NCBI GenBank assembly: GCA_944385035.1
Contig: CALWVV010000014.1
Coordinates: 1 to 60,910 of the forward strand
DNA from: an uncultured Oscillospiraceae bacterium
GTDB taxonomy: Bacteria > Bacillota > Clostridia > Oscillospirales > Oscillospiraceae
Direction: 5' to 3'
DNA: 60,910 nt
A program made the position numbers and the translations under genes. The notes beneath the pieces were generated by a model. That model searched no databases, was not told the DNA's origin, and saw only the letters and a list, made by a program, of their open reading frames with translations. Positions within the stretch are counted from its first letter, which is position 1. Each line of letters opens with the position of its first letter. Below, piece after piece: positions 16,182-24,923 of this stretch.

Positions 16182-17794
16182 TATTCTGACAGGTCAAGGG
16201 TACTCACATGGGCCTTCAGTTCCAGCACCTCGCCTACCGGGACAGACAGCTCATCCACTCCCATTTGGAGCAGCGTTTTCGTCATGCTTCGGTCAGCCCC
16301 CAGCTGCCCGCACAGGGCTACCCGGCGTCCATGGCGGTGCCCCTCCTCCACCGTACGGCGGATCAGCTCCAACACGGCTGGATGATGGGGGTCGTACATT
16401 CCGTCCAGCTCCGGGTCCTGCCGGTCCATGGCCAGGGTGTACTGGGTCAGATCGTTGGTACCGATGGAGAAGAAATCCGCCTCCTTTGCCAGTTCGCCGG
16501 CCATGAGGGCGGCGGCAGGAGTCTCGATCATCACCCCCACCTCCACTTCCCCGGCGGGAAGGCCCTCCGCCTCCAACTCTGCCCGGCACCGCTCCAACAA
16601 GGCCCGTGCCGCTCGCACCTCCTGCGCTGAAGAGACCAGGGGGAACATCAAGGCGGCCTTTCCATAGGGAGCCGCGCGAAGGATGGCCCGCAGCTGGAGC
16701 CGAAAGAGCTCCGGCTGCTTCAGCGACAAGCGAATTCCCCGCAGGCCCAGGGCCGGGTTTTCCCCCCGGCCAGCCTCCAGCCACGGGGGGCACTTATCCC
16801 CCCCGATGTCCAGGGTGCGGATGACCACCCGCCGCCCCTCCATAGCCTCCAGGGCCCGGCGGTAGAGGGCAATCTGCTCCTCCTCTCCCGGACACTGCTC
16901 CTTGTTCAGGCAGAGAAACTCCGTGCGGAACAGTCCCACCCCCTGGGCTCCTTCCCTTCGGGCCAGGGCAGCCTCCTCTGGAGCGGCAATATTGGCGCAC
17001 ACCGACACCACCCGGCCGTCCCGTGTACAGGCGGGGCGGTCCCGAAAAGCCACCAGCTCTGTCTGGATTTTGCGCTGCGCCTGCGCCTTTTCCATCAAGC
17101 GGTCCCGAACCTTTTCTTCCGGAGTTACATACAGTTCTCCTGTCTCCCCATCCAGGGCGGCAAAAGCCCCCTCCCAGTCCATCCGGGGGACAAGCCCAAC
17201 TACCGTGGGCAGGGCCATGGCCCGAGTCAGAATGGCGGCGTGGCTGTCGGAAGCCATACGCTCCACCACAAGGCCCAGCACCTTCTCCCGCTCCAGGGCA
17301 ATGAGCTCCCCTGGAGCGATCTCCCCTGTACACAGGATGGCGGGCTTCCCCAGCTCCAGCCGTCCCAGGTTCCCAGACAGGGCCTCCCGCCATAGGCGGG
17401 ACACCTCCTCCACATCGGCGGCCCGCTCCCGAAGATAGGGGTCCTCCAGCGCCCGGAAGGCGGCGGCAAAGGTTTCTCCGGCCTCCCGCACGCTGTCCTC
17501 AGCGCAGGCTCCCGCCCGGACGGCGCAGCGGACCGTCTCCAACAAATCCCGGTCCTCCAGCATCAGGGCGTGGAGGCGGAAGATATCCGCCTCCTCCTTC
17601 CCCAGTTTCTCCAAAGCGGCGGACTGCTGCCCGTTCACCCGGTCCAAAGCCCGCTGTCTCCCCAGCTCCAGCCGCTCCAGCTCCTCCGCCGGTGTGCCTT
17701 TCGGGGCGTTTTTTCCCGGTTTCTCAGCCTCCGGGAGCACATGGATGGGCCCCAGGGCCACGCCAGGGCACAGGGGTCTTCCCGCTAGCTTCAT
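16181..17794 (-). CDS. ptsI: PTS enzyme I (phosphoenolpyruvate-protein phosphotransferase)
   Basis: A 537-residue protein. The N-terminal phosphohistidine domain has the SDSHAAILTRAMALPTVVG active-site segment. The C-terminal PEP-binding domain has LDIGGDK, FRTEFL, GTNDLTQYTLAMDR and RVALCGQLGAD, with the conserved Cys. It takes phosphate from PEP and passes it to HPr. Length is slightly short (usual about 570). It is the last gene of a ptsH-containing operon, starting 21 bases after the ptsH stop. No EII permease gene is present in the window. Confidence 0.96.
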   Translation of the reverse strand: MKLAGRPLCPGVALGPIHVLPEAEKPGKNAPKGTPAEELERLELGRQRALDRVNGQQSAALEKLGKEEADIFRLHALMLEDRDLLETVRCAVRAGACAEDSVREAGETFAAAFRALEDPYLRERAADVEEVSRLWREALSGNLGRLELGKPAILCTGEIAPGELIALEREKVLGLVVERMASDSHAAILTRAMALPTVVGLVPRMDWEGAFAALDGETGELYVTPEEKVRDRLMEKAQAQRKIQTELVAFRDRPACTRDGRVVSVCANIAAPEEAALARREGAQGVGLFRTEFLCLNKEQCPGEEEQIALYRRALEAMEGRRVVIRTLDIGGDKCPPWLEAGRGENPALGLRGIRLSLKQPELFRLQLRAILRAAPYGKAALMFPLVSSAQEVRAARALLERCRAELEAEGLPAGEVEVGVMIETPAAALMAGELAKEADFFSIGTNDLTQYTLAMDRQDPELDGMYDPHHPAVLELIRRTVEEGHRHGRRVALCGQLGADRSMTKTLLQMGVDELSVPVGEVLELKAHVSTLDLSE

Positions 17795-17815
17795 CCCGCT
17801 CCCCTCCTTACTGTG

Positions 17816-18073
17816 TCAGAGATGTTCTGCAAAATAAGCCTGCATAGCCGCCAGGGCCCGCTCCTCGTCTCCGCCCTCGATGGTGACGGTGACGGTGTCC
17901 CCCTGGGCCACCCCCAGGGTCATCAGGGCCATGAGCCGGTCGGCTCCGACGCATCGCTCTCCCTTTCCAACGGTGATGGTGCTGTCCAAAGCCTGGGCCG
18001 CCGTTACCAGATCGGCAGCGGGCCGGCCATGGAGGCCATTGGGACGGGTCACGGTGTAGGTAAATTTCTTCAT
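17816..18073 (-). CDS. ptsH: HPr phosphocarrier with Arg in place of Ser46
   Basis: An 85-residue HPr with the active site PNGLHGRPAA (His15). It accepts phosphate from enzyme I and passes it to EIIA. Aligned without gaps to standard HPr, residue 46, normally the serine phosphorylated by HPr kinase, is Arg (GADRLMALMTLG). This copy therefore could not carry the usual carbon-catabolite signal. The start overlaps the stop of the upstream kinase gene by four bases. It may be a dedicated HPr rather than the general one; other HPr genes may exist elsewhere. Confidence 0.92.
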   Translation of the reverse strand: MKKFTYTVTRPNGLHGRPAADLVTAAQALDSTITVGKGERCVGADRLMALMTLGVAQGDTVTVTIEGGDEERALAAMQAYFAEHL

Positions 18074-19038
18074 GGCAATTCCTCCAGGTATTCCGCCTGG
18101 GCAGTCTGGTTCACTTCCTCCAAATTTGGCATGGCGGGAATCGCTCCGCTGCGGGAGCAGGTCAGGGCGGCGGCCCGATTGGCAAAGGCGAGGATCTCTC
18201 TCAGCTCCTCCCCCTTCAGTCCCTCCAGAGGGTGCTCCCCCCGGCGGCACAGGCGGGCCAGCAGGGCTCCCAGGAAGGTATCTCCCGCTCCGTTGGTGTC
18301 GGCCACCTTGGTCTTGACCCCAGGAACCAGAAAGCTCTCCCCCTGCCAGCGGCAGAAGACACCCTCCGCCCCCAGGGTCACCAGGACAAGGGAGATACCG
18401 CCCTCCTCCAGGCGGCGGGTCCCCTCCTCCAGATCTTCCGTCCCGGCGGCCAGGGGCAGCTCCTCCTGGGACAGCTTCAGAATATCTACCAGGGGCAGCA
18501 CCATGGTGATCCACTGCTCCGCCTGGCTTCGGTCCTGCCAGATCTTTTCCCGGTAGTTGGGGTCAAAGCTCACCAGCACCCCTGCGCGGTGTGCGTGGCG
18601 GGCGGCAAAAATGGTGGCACTGCGGGCTCTGCAGGGAGTGAGGCTCACCGAGCCGAAGTGGAGAATTTTCCCCGCCTCCAGCTCCGTTTCTTTCACCTCG
18701 TCGGCGGACAGCTCTCCGTCCGCTCCCCGGAGGAAAGAGAAGCTGCGCTCCCCCGTCCCATCTACCGACACTACCGCCAGTGTGGTGGGGCTCTGGCCGG
18801 TGATCAGCCCCCGGTCATCCACACCGTTGTCCCGCAGCATCTGACGCAGCTGTTCTCCAAAGGCGTCCGGGCCCACCTTGCCAATAAAGGCCGTACGGGC
18901 CCCCAGCCGTGCTGCCGCCACTGCTACGTTGGCCGGGGCTCCTCCAGGGTTAGCGGCGTACAAGGGCACTCCCGCAGGGCTCTTCCCCGTCCAGGTCAGG
19001 TCAATGAGCGCCTCTCCAATGCTCGTAATGTCCCTCAT
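18070..19038 (-). CDS. PfkB-family sugar kinase, fructokinase-like
   Basis: A 322-residue PfkB carbohydrate kinase. The N-terminus has GEALIDL and GGAPANVAVAAARLG, and the C-terminal active site is DTNGAGDTFLGALLA, with the catalytic Asp. Sequence style is closest to ScrK-type fructokinases. I chose the ATG at 19038, six bases after AGGGGA; a GTG at 19044 overlaps the ribosome site. It heads the operon with ptsH and ptsI, which suggests a link to uptake of a fructose-containing sugar by a PTS encoded elsewhere. Confidence 0.85.
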   Translation of the reverse strand: MRDITSIGEALIDLTWTGKSPAGVPLYAANPGGAPANVAVAAARLGARTAFIGKVGPDAFGEQLRQMLRDNGVDDRGLITGQSPTTLAVVSVDGTGERSFSFLRGADGELSADEVKETELEAGKILHFGSVSLTPCRARSATIFAARHAHRAGVLVSFDPNYREKIWQDRSQAEQWITMVLPLVDILKLSQEELPLAAGTEDLEEGTRRLEEGGISLVLVTLGAEGVFCRWQGESFLVPGVKTKVADTNGAGDTFLGALLARLCRRGEHPLEGLKGEELREILAFANRAAALTCSRSGAIPAMPNLEEVNQTAQAEYLEELP

Positions 19039-19088
19039 ATTCACTCCCCTTCTCCGCCAGATGTGGTGTGCATTTTCTGTGTTTTTCT

Positions 19089-19097
19089 ACTATACCA
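19089..19097 (-). promoter_or_regulatory. Extended -10 promoter of the kinase-ptsH-ptsI operon
   Basis: TGGTATAGT on the minus strand is a TGn-extended -10. No good -35 is seen at 17 bases (TAGATT). It lies 51 bases before the chosen start. Confidence 0.4.
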
Positions 19098-19145
19098 TAC
19101 CCCAGAATAAAAATCTATCATTTTTCACAATACCTTCGTCCGAAA

Positions 19146-19174
19146 TTGACATTTGTCTAAACTAAGTGTATAAT
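19146..19174 (+). promoter_or_regulatory. Strong sigma-A-like promoter
   Basis: TTGACA (19146-19151), 17 bases and TATAAT (19169-19174), both perfect consensus. It drives the secreted stalk-domain gene at 19220. It is one of the best promoters in the window, so the gene is probably highly expressed. Confidence 0.85.
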
Positions 19175-19219
19175 ATTTTTGCTGAAATTTTGCTGAATTC
19201 AGAAAGGAGTCTGCAAACC

Positions 19220-20770
19220 ATGAAAAAGCTTTTACGGCTTTCCCTGTGCGCTGGCCTTCTGGCTGCCCTGCTGTGTGTGCCCTCCCTGGCCGCGGGCCAG
19301 ATGCCCGAAAAGCAGGGGGAGTTTTATGTGATGATCAACGGGGAGTATGTCACCTTCACCGACGCGGTGCCCCAGCTCCGGGAAAGCCGCTCCTGCCTGC
19401 CCTTTGCGGCTGTGTTTGAGCAGCTGGGCTTCCCCCAGGAGAGCATGACCTGGGATGCCGACACCCAGACGGTCACCGCAGTCAAGCCCGATGTGCTCTA
19501 CTCCCCCTCCAACGGCGGGGAGCCTCAGCGCGGGGACCTCACCGTTCAGCTCACCATCGGTTCCAAGGAGATCAAATATTGGTACGAGAATGATCTCACC
19601 GCCGGCCCCGGCGGAGAGGTTACCCAGGTCACCAACGTCCTTCAGAGCGAGGTAGCCCCCTATCTCTCCGATGGCCGCACCTATATTCCCTTCGGTCTGC
19701 TGGCTGATGCGCTGGGCTATAACGTGGGCTGGGACAGCACGGTGGGCGCCGTCCTTATTGACGATGTCAACGCCATTCTGGCCGCCAACACTGAGACCTA
19801 TGAGCTGATGGACCAGTATCAGGCCTATAACCGCACCTTCGTGGAGAAAAACCAGAAGGTTACCGGCAAGTACACTATGGACATGTCCATGACCGAAACC
19901 GGCCCCAATGCCGCAAATGACCTCTCCTTCACTGTGAAGGGAGACTACGATATGGTCACCGCCGGTTCCACCGCCTTCCAGTTCAACACCGATATGACCG
20001 TGGACGCCTCCGTCCGGATGGATGGAATGGACATGTCCGCCATGCTGGCCTCCCCCGACGGCTCCCCCATGCTGCCCATGAATCTGGGCTTCGATATGCG
20101 GGGCGACATGGCCAACGGCACCTTCTACTTCAACCTGGACTCTCAGCAGCTGGCCGCTCTGACCGGGTGGAATTCCGAGACCTGGTACAAGCTGGATATG
20201 GCCGCCATTTACGATGAAATGTCTGCCGTGACCGGCATGAATTACCAGCAGCTCCTGGAGCTGTCCACCGCCTCTCTGGAGGAGGATTTCTCCCAGCTTA
20301 TGCCCTCCATCCTGAACAATATGCCTCTGACCAGTGTGGATTTCACCGCAACGGACTATCTGGCCTTGCTGAACCTGATCTGCGGAGACAGCCACTTTAA
20401 GCAGGTGGGCACCCGCTATGAAAATACCTTCCTGGATGAGAGCGGCATCACCGGCACTTTCACCCTCTATACCAGCGCCGGTAAGGTCAATGGCTATGCC
20501 ATCGAGCTGAAAGCCGATCCCGCCGTTGTGGGCGCGGAGATGACCCTGACCGCCGCCATGCAGGGCTCCAAGATGACTATGGATATGACTGTGGCCGCCT
20601 CTCAGGAGCAGGGTGCGGATCTTCCCCAGGTGGAGCTCTCCCTGAACCTGGCCATGGACGGCACCTACCAGTCCACCAGCACCCAGCCTCAGACTGCGCC
20701 CCCCGCCGGGGCCCCTGTGGCCGACCTGATGGAGATGTTCGGCGTTGTGGAAGCTCCCACCGCCGCCTGA
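19220..20770 (+). CDS. Secreted protein with copper-amine-oxidase-like stalk domain
   Basis: A 516-residue protein. A Sec signal peptide (MKKLLRLSLCAGLLAALLCV, cleaved near SLAAG) comes first. A Cu_amine_oxidN1-type stalk domain covers about residues 35-195 (LPFAAVFEQLGFP and YIPFGLLADALGYNVGWD). The remaining beta-rich, Met-rich domain contains repeated MDMSMT and MDGMDMSAM stretches and is of unknown function. I chose the ATG at 19220 after AAAGGAG. It has a strong promoter and a terminator, so it is monocistronic. It is likely a surface or secreted lipid- or wall-associated protein. Confidence 0.8.
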   Translation: MKKLLRLSLCAGLLAALLCVPSLAAGQMPEKQGEFYVMINGEYVTFTDAVPQLRESRSCLPFAAVFEQLGFPQESMTWDADTQTVTAVKPDVLYSPSNGGEPQRGDLTVQLTIGSKEIKYWYENDLTAGPGGEVTQVTNVLQSEVAPYLSDGRTYIPFGLLADALGYNVGWDSTVGAVLIDDVNAILAANTETYELMDQYQAYNRTFVEKNQKVTGKYTMDMSMTETGPNAANDLSFTVKGDYDMVTAGSTAFQFNTDMTVDASVRMDGMDMSAMLASPDGSPMLPMNLGFDMRGDMANGTFYFNLDSQQLAALTGWNSETWYKLDMAAIYDEMSAVTGMNYQQLLELSTASLEEDFSQLMPSILNNMPLTSVDFTATDYLALLNLICGDSHFKQVGTRYENTFLDESGITGTFTLYTSAGKVNGYAIELKADPAVVGAEMTLTAAMQGSKMTMDMTVAASQEQGADLPQVELSLNLAMDGTYQSTSTQPQTAPPAGAPVADLMEMFGVVEAPTAA

Positions 20771-20787
20771 TCTACCCTCCAGTATAC

Positions 20788-20820
20788 AAAAAAGTGCTGT
20801 CCCTCGGGACAGCACTTTTT
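20788..20820 (+). terminator. Terminator after the stalk-domain gene
   Basis: A stem of AAGTGCTGTCCC with its complement, a TC-type loop, and T-run. Confidence 0.88.
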
Positions 20821-20879
20821 ACGCCCTTTCCATTGTCCGCCAGGCAGCGATAGGAGTATGTACGAAAACTGGATCAGCT

Positions 20880-20921
20880 ATAAAAGCAGAGGGGCCGGAA
20901 AATTCCGGTCCCTCTGCTTTG
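20880..20921 (-). terminator. Terminator of the SLH operon
   Basis: On the minus strand, a long stem (AAAGCAGAGGGaCCGGAA with its complement) ends in TTTTA. It lies 51 bases beyond the stop of the SLH gene. Confidence 0.75.
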
Positions 20922-20971
20922 CTGCAAGGCTGGTTCAAGCAGGCTATTTATTCCGCTGCCGCTTGCGCCGC

Positions 20972-23900
20972 TCAAGCAGCGGCCTTCCATATCTCTGTGC
21001 TGCCGTCTCTGACATAGGTGTGAGAATTGGCAGCCTCCACAATCGCAAAGTAGGCCCAGTGACCATCGCTCAGATCGGTAAAGGCAACCAGCTCGTCACT
21101 GTTCCGGTGGACGAAACGCTCATCCGCACTGCGTCCCAGCATATTGTTTACAATCACCGACACCTCAGCGCGGGTAATCTTATTGTTGGGACAAAAGCTT
21201 CCGTCTGGATAACCGTTCATCCAGCCGTACTTGCTGGCCTGGGCCGCATACTGGTAGAACCAGTCGTTCCGGCTCACATCGGTAAAGGAACAGGAGACGC
21301 CGCTGCCGCCGTCGGCAAAGGCCAGCGCCACCACCGCAAATTCGGCACGGGTGATGGCACGGTCGGGCTGGAAGGTGCCGTCAGGGCAGCCGCCCAGCAT
21401 GCCCAGGCTGGCCAGTGTGTTGACCGCCTTGGCGTACCAGGCGTCAGCGGGTACATCAGCAAAGGTCTTGGTGATTTTCACGTCCTTGTCCAGCAGAAGG
21501 GCATAGAACATCTGGGCCACCTCGGCACGGGTCATGTTCCGGTCAGCGCCAAAGCTGTGGCCGGGATATCCGCTGAGATAGGCAGTGTGATGGACAGTAT
21601 CCAGCCAGCGGGAAACACCGGTCAAACCGGCGGTGGTTTTTTCTTCTCCCCACTTAGCATAGAGTACTACAACAGGGTCATCCACCTTCACGTCACCGAA
21701 GACGGGATCAGTCAGGCGGAAGTCCCAGTACCACCCCTCAAAGTTATACCCCTCACGGACAGGCACGGGCAGTTGCTCGTAGTCTTTGGTCCAAACATGG
21801 CTTTCCGACTCAACGGGCAGATACTTGCCGCCGTCGGTCCGATAATGCAGTTCAAATTCACTCTGTGTGAAATCTCCACCGTCCGAACCACCATGGACGC
21901 TATCGCTGTTCTTGATCCACTGGGCATACAGATCCATGTCACCATTTAAGTGAATGGTGCTGCTTGGCATATACGCCGTGCCGGTGCCATCGGGATTAGT
22001 GTTCCAGCTGTCAAAGGTATAATCGAACCGGGTGAACAGGCCATCCTTTACTGTAACCACAGGTTCTGTGTAATAATAGGTGAGCATATCCTCGGAACCA
22101 TGGTTGGCATGATAGGTTAGTTTTACCGTGGGAACGGGGGGAACATCCTGGGTCTCCCATACCAGCACAAAGGGAGAGAACGAGCTGGTATCAAATTTTA
22201 CATATTGGTCTCCCTTCACCGCAACAAGCTGGGCCGCTAAGAGGTCCGGGGCATTTCTGGAAAGCTCGTCCTCCAGCTTGCCGTAATTTCGGTCCAGGGC
22301 ATCAAAGTGCACAACATAGAATGGCTGGTTCCGGTCAAAATCATCTGGGACCTTCCAGTAAATCGTAAGCTTGTCGTTCTCGCCCATAGTCAGGTAAGCG
22401 TTGCCGTTTTTGGTGTCCACCACGTCTAGATACTGCTGTGCATAAGTATAGTCTCCGGCAGGAATTTTCTCTGCCATGTTGGTCTGGATATAATCCACCA
22501 GTACATGATCATCCAGAACATCGTCCACCAGCAGCCGCACACCCTCGGTATCATTTAGCTCCACATTGCTGCCATTGACATAATAGGTGACATCTCCGCA
22601 GGCCAGCGCGGCAATCCCGCCGCCGGGGAGGTCAGCCTCATCCCGGATAATTTTTGTTGTGGTGTCCCCGCTGGTTAACCCGCGGACCACCAGTGTGCCG
22701 GTGCCACGGGTGATGCCGCAGGAAACGGTCTTTCCGCCGCCAAGGTCGACCTCTGCGGTAATGTTGCCCGCCTCCAGGTCACCGGAGTAGATATTTATGG
22801 TGTATTCCTGATACTGCGCTTCCAGGTCGGGCGTGAATTCGTCGTTGATTGCGGCATCCCCTTCTGCGTCGGTGAATTGCAGACGAACCGGGATCCTTTG
22901 CCCGTTTTCATCCAAACTGGGCAGCATCCGATAGATATAGCGCTGCCGCTGGGTGCCTTCCACATTGCTGCTGTGGGCATCGGTACCGTAAAGCTCCAGT
23001 TTCCATTCTCTGGTCCTGCCTTTATCATCTTCATATGTGAATTTGAGGATATCAGACAAGTCCTCCGCATTGGGATTGCCGCCCAAGCTTGCATTGAGTT
23101 CGTCCGGCAGAGTGATATAATAGCCCGGTTCCGGCAGGCCGTTGGCTGTGGTGCTTTCGTTGCCGGCATTGTCCACCGCGCCGGTGTAGCCCTCGCCGCC
23201 GGTGTAGACAGTGATGTTGGCGGGTGTGATGGTGACATTGCCGTGCGATACTACGAAGAAGGAAGCGGCGACATCCGCTATGACGCCCGTCTGGTCCGTG
23301 GTAAAACGGAAGGTGTCCTGATAGGTACCGGCAGTCAGGTCCTGTTTCGGCGTCACTGTAACTGTGGCAGTTTCGTTTGGCGCAAGGGATGCCGTTGTAT
23401 GGTTCCAGCCGGTACCCGGAGTGATCACAAAGTGCTCAGCGGTGGGCAGCGCTACATGCAGTGTACCCGTGCCGGTATTGGTCAGTGTCACGGTCTGCCC
23501 GGAAGGAGGCGTGTATCCCTCGTACAACTCTCCAAATGACAGGGTGGCGGGCGTCGCGGTCATGGTATAGGTCTTAATCAGATAGTCGGCGCTCGACACC
23601 GCGCTGTCCTTCATGCCGTCCTTAGCTGCGATGGCCTTGATGGTCATGGACTGATCTACCTGAATTGGGCCAGCATACACTGTACTGTCTGTCGTCGGAG
23701 TACTTCCGTCCGTCGTATAATAGATGGCTGCATCTTCTGTTGCGGTGGAAATTTCCACAGACTGTGGCTGCGCATATGTCCCGCCTGCCGGTGAGAAACT
23801 TGGAGCCTCTGCTTGGGGCATCGGATGAACGGTAATGTTAAATGTATCGCTGAAGCCGTCTTTTGACACTGTTATGGTGGTATCTCCTGCCGGGAGGGAT

Positions 23901-24637
23901 GCACCATGAGCTGGGGAAGTGGAAATCCCCTTTTCCATAAAATCTTCAAACGCTACGTTTTCGGTGGTGCCATTACTATATGTCAAGGTTACGATCAGAC
24001 CGTTCAAATCCAGTGTGTCTTGCTCGGTATACTCTGTTTTGATGGGTTTAGTATCTACCTGAATTCCGGTTAGGACCACCCGTGTCATTCGGACATGGAT
24101 ATCCATAGAAGCTTCGCCCAGACGCCGATCGCTGACGGGATTCGGGGACCAACCAGACATCTGATACTTTCTGATGATGACCCGATAACAGCTATTGTCC
24201 TCTTCCAGGCGCTCTCCCGTTTCCGTGTTGTTGCGCACGGTGATCTGCTTGTATTTTGAATTAAACCCTGAACGATCATAAACTGTTTCCTGATTAAACG
24301 GAGCCCCCCGTGTTTCCTGCACAACCCCGTTTACCACATCCTGAAACTCCCAGGTGTAATAGGTGGTCTCGCCCCAGCCAATAGAGCCGGGCGGATACTG
24401 TACCCCTTCAATATAGGGCTTGAGGTACACGCTTTCGTAGAGATCGGTATATGCATACAGCGTGCTCCTGTTTTCAAGTTCCGGCGCTTCCGGCTGTCCG
24501 CCTCCAAGTTCTTGCGTTTCTTGCCACCGCACCATGAAACCAACCCGCGGCATATCATCAGCAGCAAGAACCGATGTCGGAAACATGGAGAATGTCATAA
24601 CAAACAACAGCAAACATGCCACTATCTTTTTTGTCAA
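20972..24637 (-). CDS. Large SLH-domain surface protein with Ig-like and repeat modules
   Basis: A 1221-residue secreted protein starting at a TTG, with GGGAGG 10 bases upstream inside the preceding gene. A signal peptide (about residues 1-25, ending SVLAAD) is followed by: a unique N-terminal domain to about residue 185; a bacterial Ig-like domain (about 190-270); a chitobiase-like C-terminal module (IYYTTDGSTPTTDSTVYAGP); an ASPM/SPD-2-like Ig domain; a long unique region; two InlB B-repeat-like modules (each ending DLYAQW or VLYAKW); and three SLH repeats at the C-terminus (e.g. ARAVNTL/ITRAEF-type segments). SLH repeats anchor the protein to wall polysaccharide. It is the last gene of the operon that the invertible promoter could drive. 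It has no promoter of its own, since only 4 bases separate it from the upstream gene. Confidence 0.9.
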   Translation of the reverse strand: MTKKIVACLLLFVMTFSMFPTSVLAADDMPRVGFMVRWQETQELGGGQPEAPELENRSTLYAYTDLYESVYLKPYIEGVQYPPGSIGWGETTYYTWEFQDVVNGVVQETRGAPFNQETVYDRSGFNSKYKQITVRNNTETGERLEEDNSCYRVIIRKYQMSGWSPNPVSDRRLGEASMDIHVRMTRVVLTGIQVDTKPIKTEYTEQDTLDLNGLIVTLTYSNGTTENVAFEDFMEKGISTSPAHGASLPAGDTTITVSKDGFSDTFNITVHPMPQAEAPSFSPAGGTYAQPQSVEISTATEDAAIYYTTDGSTPTTDSTVYAGPIQVDQSMTIKAIAAKDGMKDSAVSSADYLIKTYTMTATPATLSFGELYEGYTPPSGQTVTLTNTGTGTLHVALPTAEHFVITPGTGWNHTTASLAPNETATVTVTPKQDLTAGTYQDTFRFTTDQTGVIADVAASFFVVSHGNVTITPANITVYTGGEGYTGAVDNAGNESTTANGLPEPGYYITLPDELNASLGGNPNAEDLSDILKFTYEDDKGRTREWKLELYGTDAHSSNVEGTQRQRYIYRMLPSLDENGQRIPVRLQFTDAEGDAAINDEFTPDLEAQYQEYTINIYSGDLEAGNITAEVDLGGGKTVSCGITRGTGTLVVRGLTSGDTTTKIIRDEADLPGGGIAALACGDVTYYVNGSNVELNDTEGVRLLVDDVLDDHVLVDYIQTNMAEKIPAGDYTYAQQYLDVVDTKNGNAYLTMGENDKLTIYWKVPDDFDRNQPFYVVHFDALDRNYGKLEDELSRNAPDLLAAQLVAVKGDQYVKFDTSSFSPFVLVWETQDVPPVPTVKLTYHANHGSEDMLTYYYTEPVVTVKDGLFTRFDYTFDSWNTNPDGTGTAYMPSSTIHLNGDMDLYAQWIKNSDSVHGGSDGGDFTQSEFELHYRTDGGKYLPVESESHVWTKDYEQLPVPVREGYNFEGWYWDFRLTDPVFGDVKVDDPVVVLYAKWGEEKTTAGLTGVSRWLDTVHHTAYLSGYPGHSFGADRNMTRAEVAQMFYALLLDKDVKITKTFADVPADAWYAKAVNTLASLGMLGGCPDGTFQPDRAITRAEFAVVALAFADGGSGVSCSFTDVSRNDWFYQYAAQASKYGWMNGYPDGSFCPNNKITRAEVSVIVNNMLGRSADERFVHRNSDELVAFTDLSDGHWAYFAIVEAANSHTYVRDGSTEIWKAAA

Positions 24638-24641
24638 AACC

Positions 24642-24923
24642 TCAGTCCTCCCAATTCAGATTTTTTAAGTTCTTCATACTCCGCCCAGATAAGATTTTTA
24701 CCAGCTGCTCTCGGGCTGCCGTAGCAGTGGCCGCCGGCGGCGAATCGGTGAGATAGGTCAACACATCGTTCCACTCTCCCATATCCTCCTCTCGGGGTGT
24801 CAGCCGCCCCAGCCTTTGTGCCAAATACCGGTACTGCTCCGATGACAAAAAATGCAGATCAGATAAGTACTCGCACTTCATTTGAATGGACAGCAAATCC
24901 AGCAGAGATTGTTCCACCCTCAC
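24642..24923 (-). CDS. Small uncharacterised protein of the SLH operon (93 aa)
   Basis: A 93-residue acidic-basic helical protein (LSIQMKCEYLSDLHFLSSEQ, LAQRLGRLTPREEDMGEWN). I chose the GTG at 24923: it overlaps the previous stop by three bases (GTGTGAGG) and AAAGGAGG lies 10 bases upstream. The longer frame has no ribosome site. I do not recognise the family. Its position between the zinc-ribbon gene and the SLH gene suggests a regulatory or assembly role, but there is no direct evidence. Confidence 0.6.
   Translation of the reverse strand: MRVEQSLLDLLSIQMKCEYLSDLHFLSSEQYRYLAQRLGRLTPREEDMGEWNDVLTYLTDSPPAATATAAREQLVKILSGRSMKNLKNLNWED

Noticed and set aside
19232-20815. A 527-codon minus-strand frame over the stalk-domain gene
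   Set aside because: Gly/His-rich shadow, no ribosome site, and opposite to a gene with a perfect promoter.
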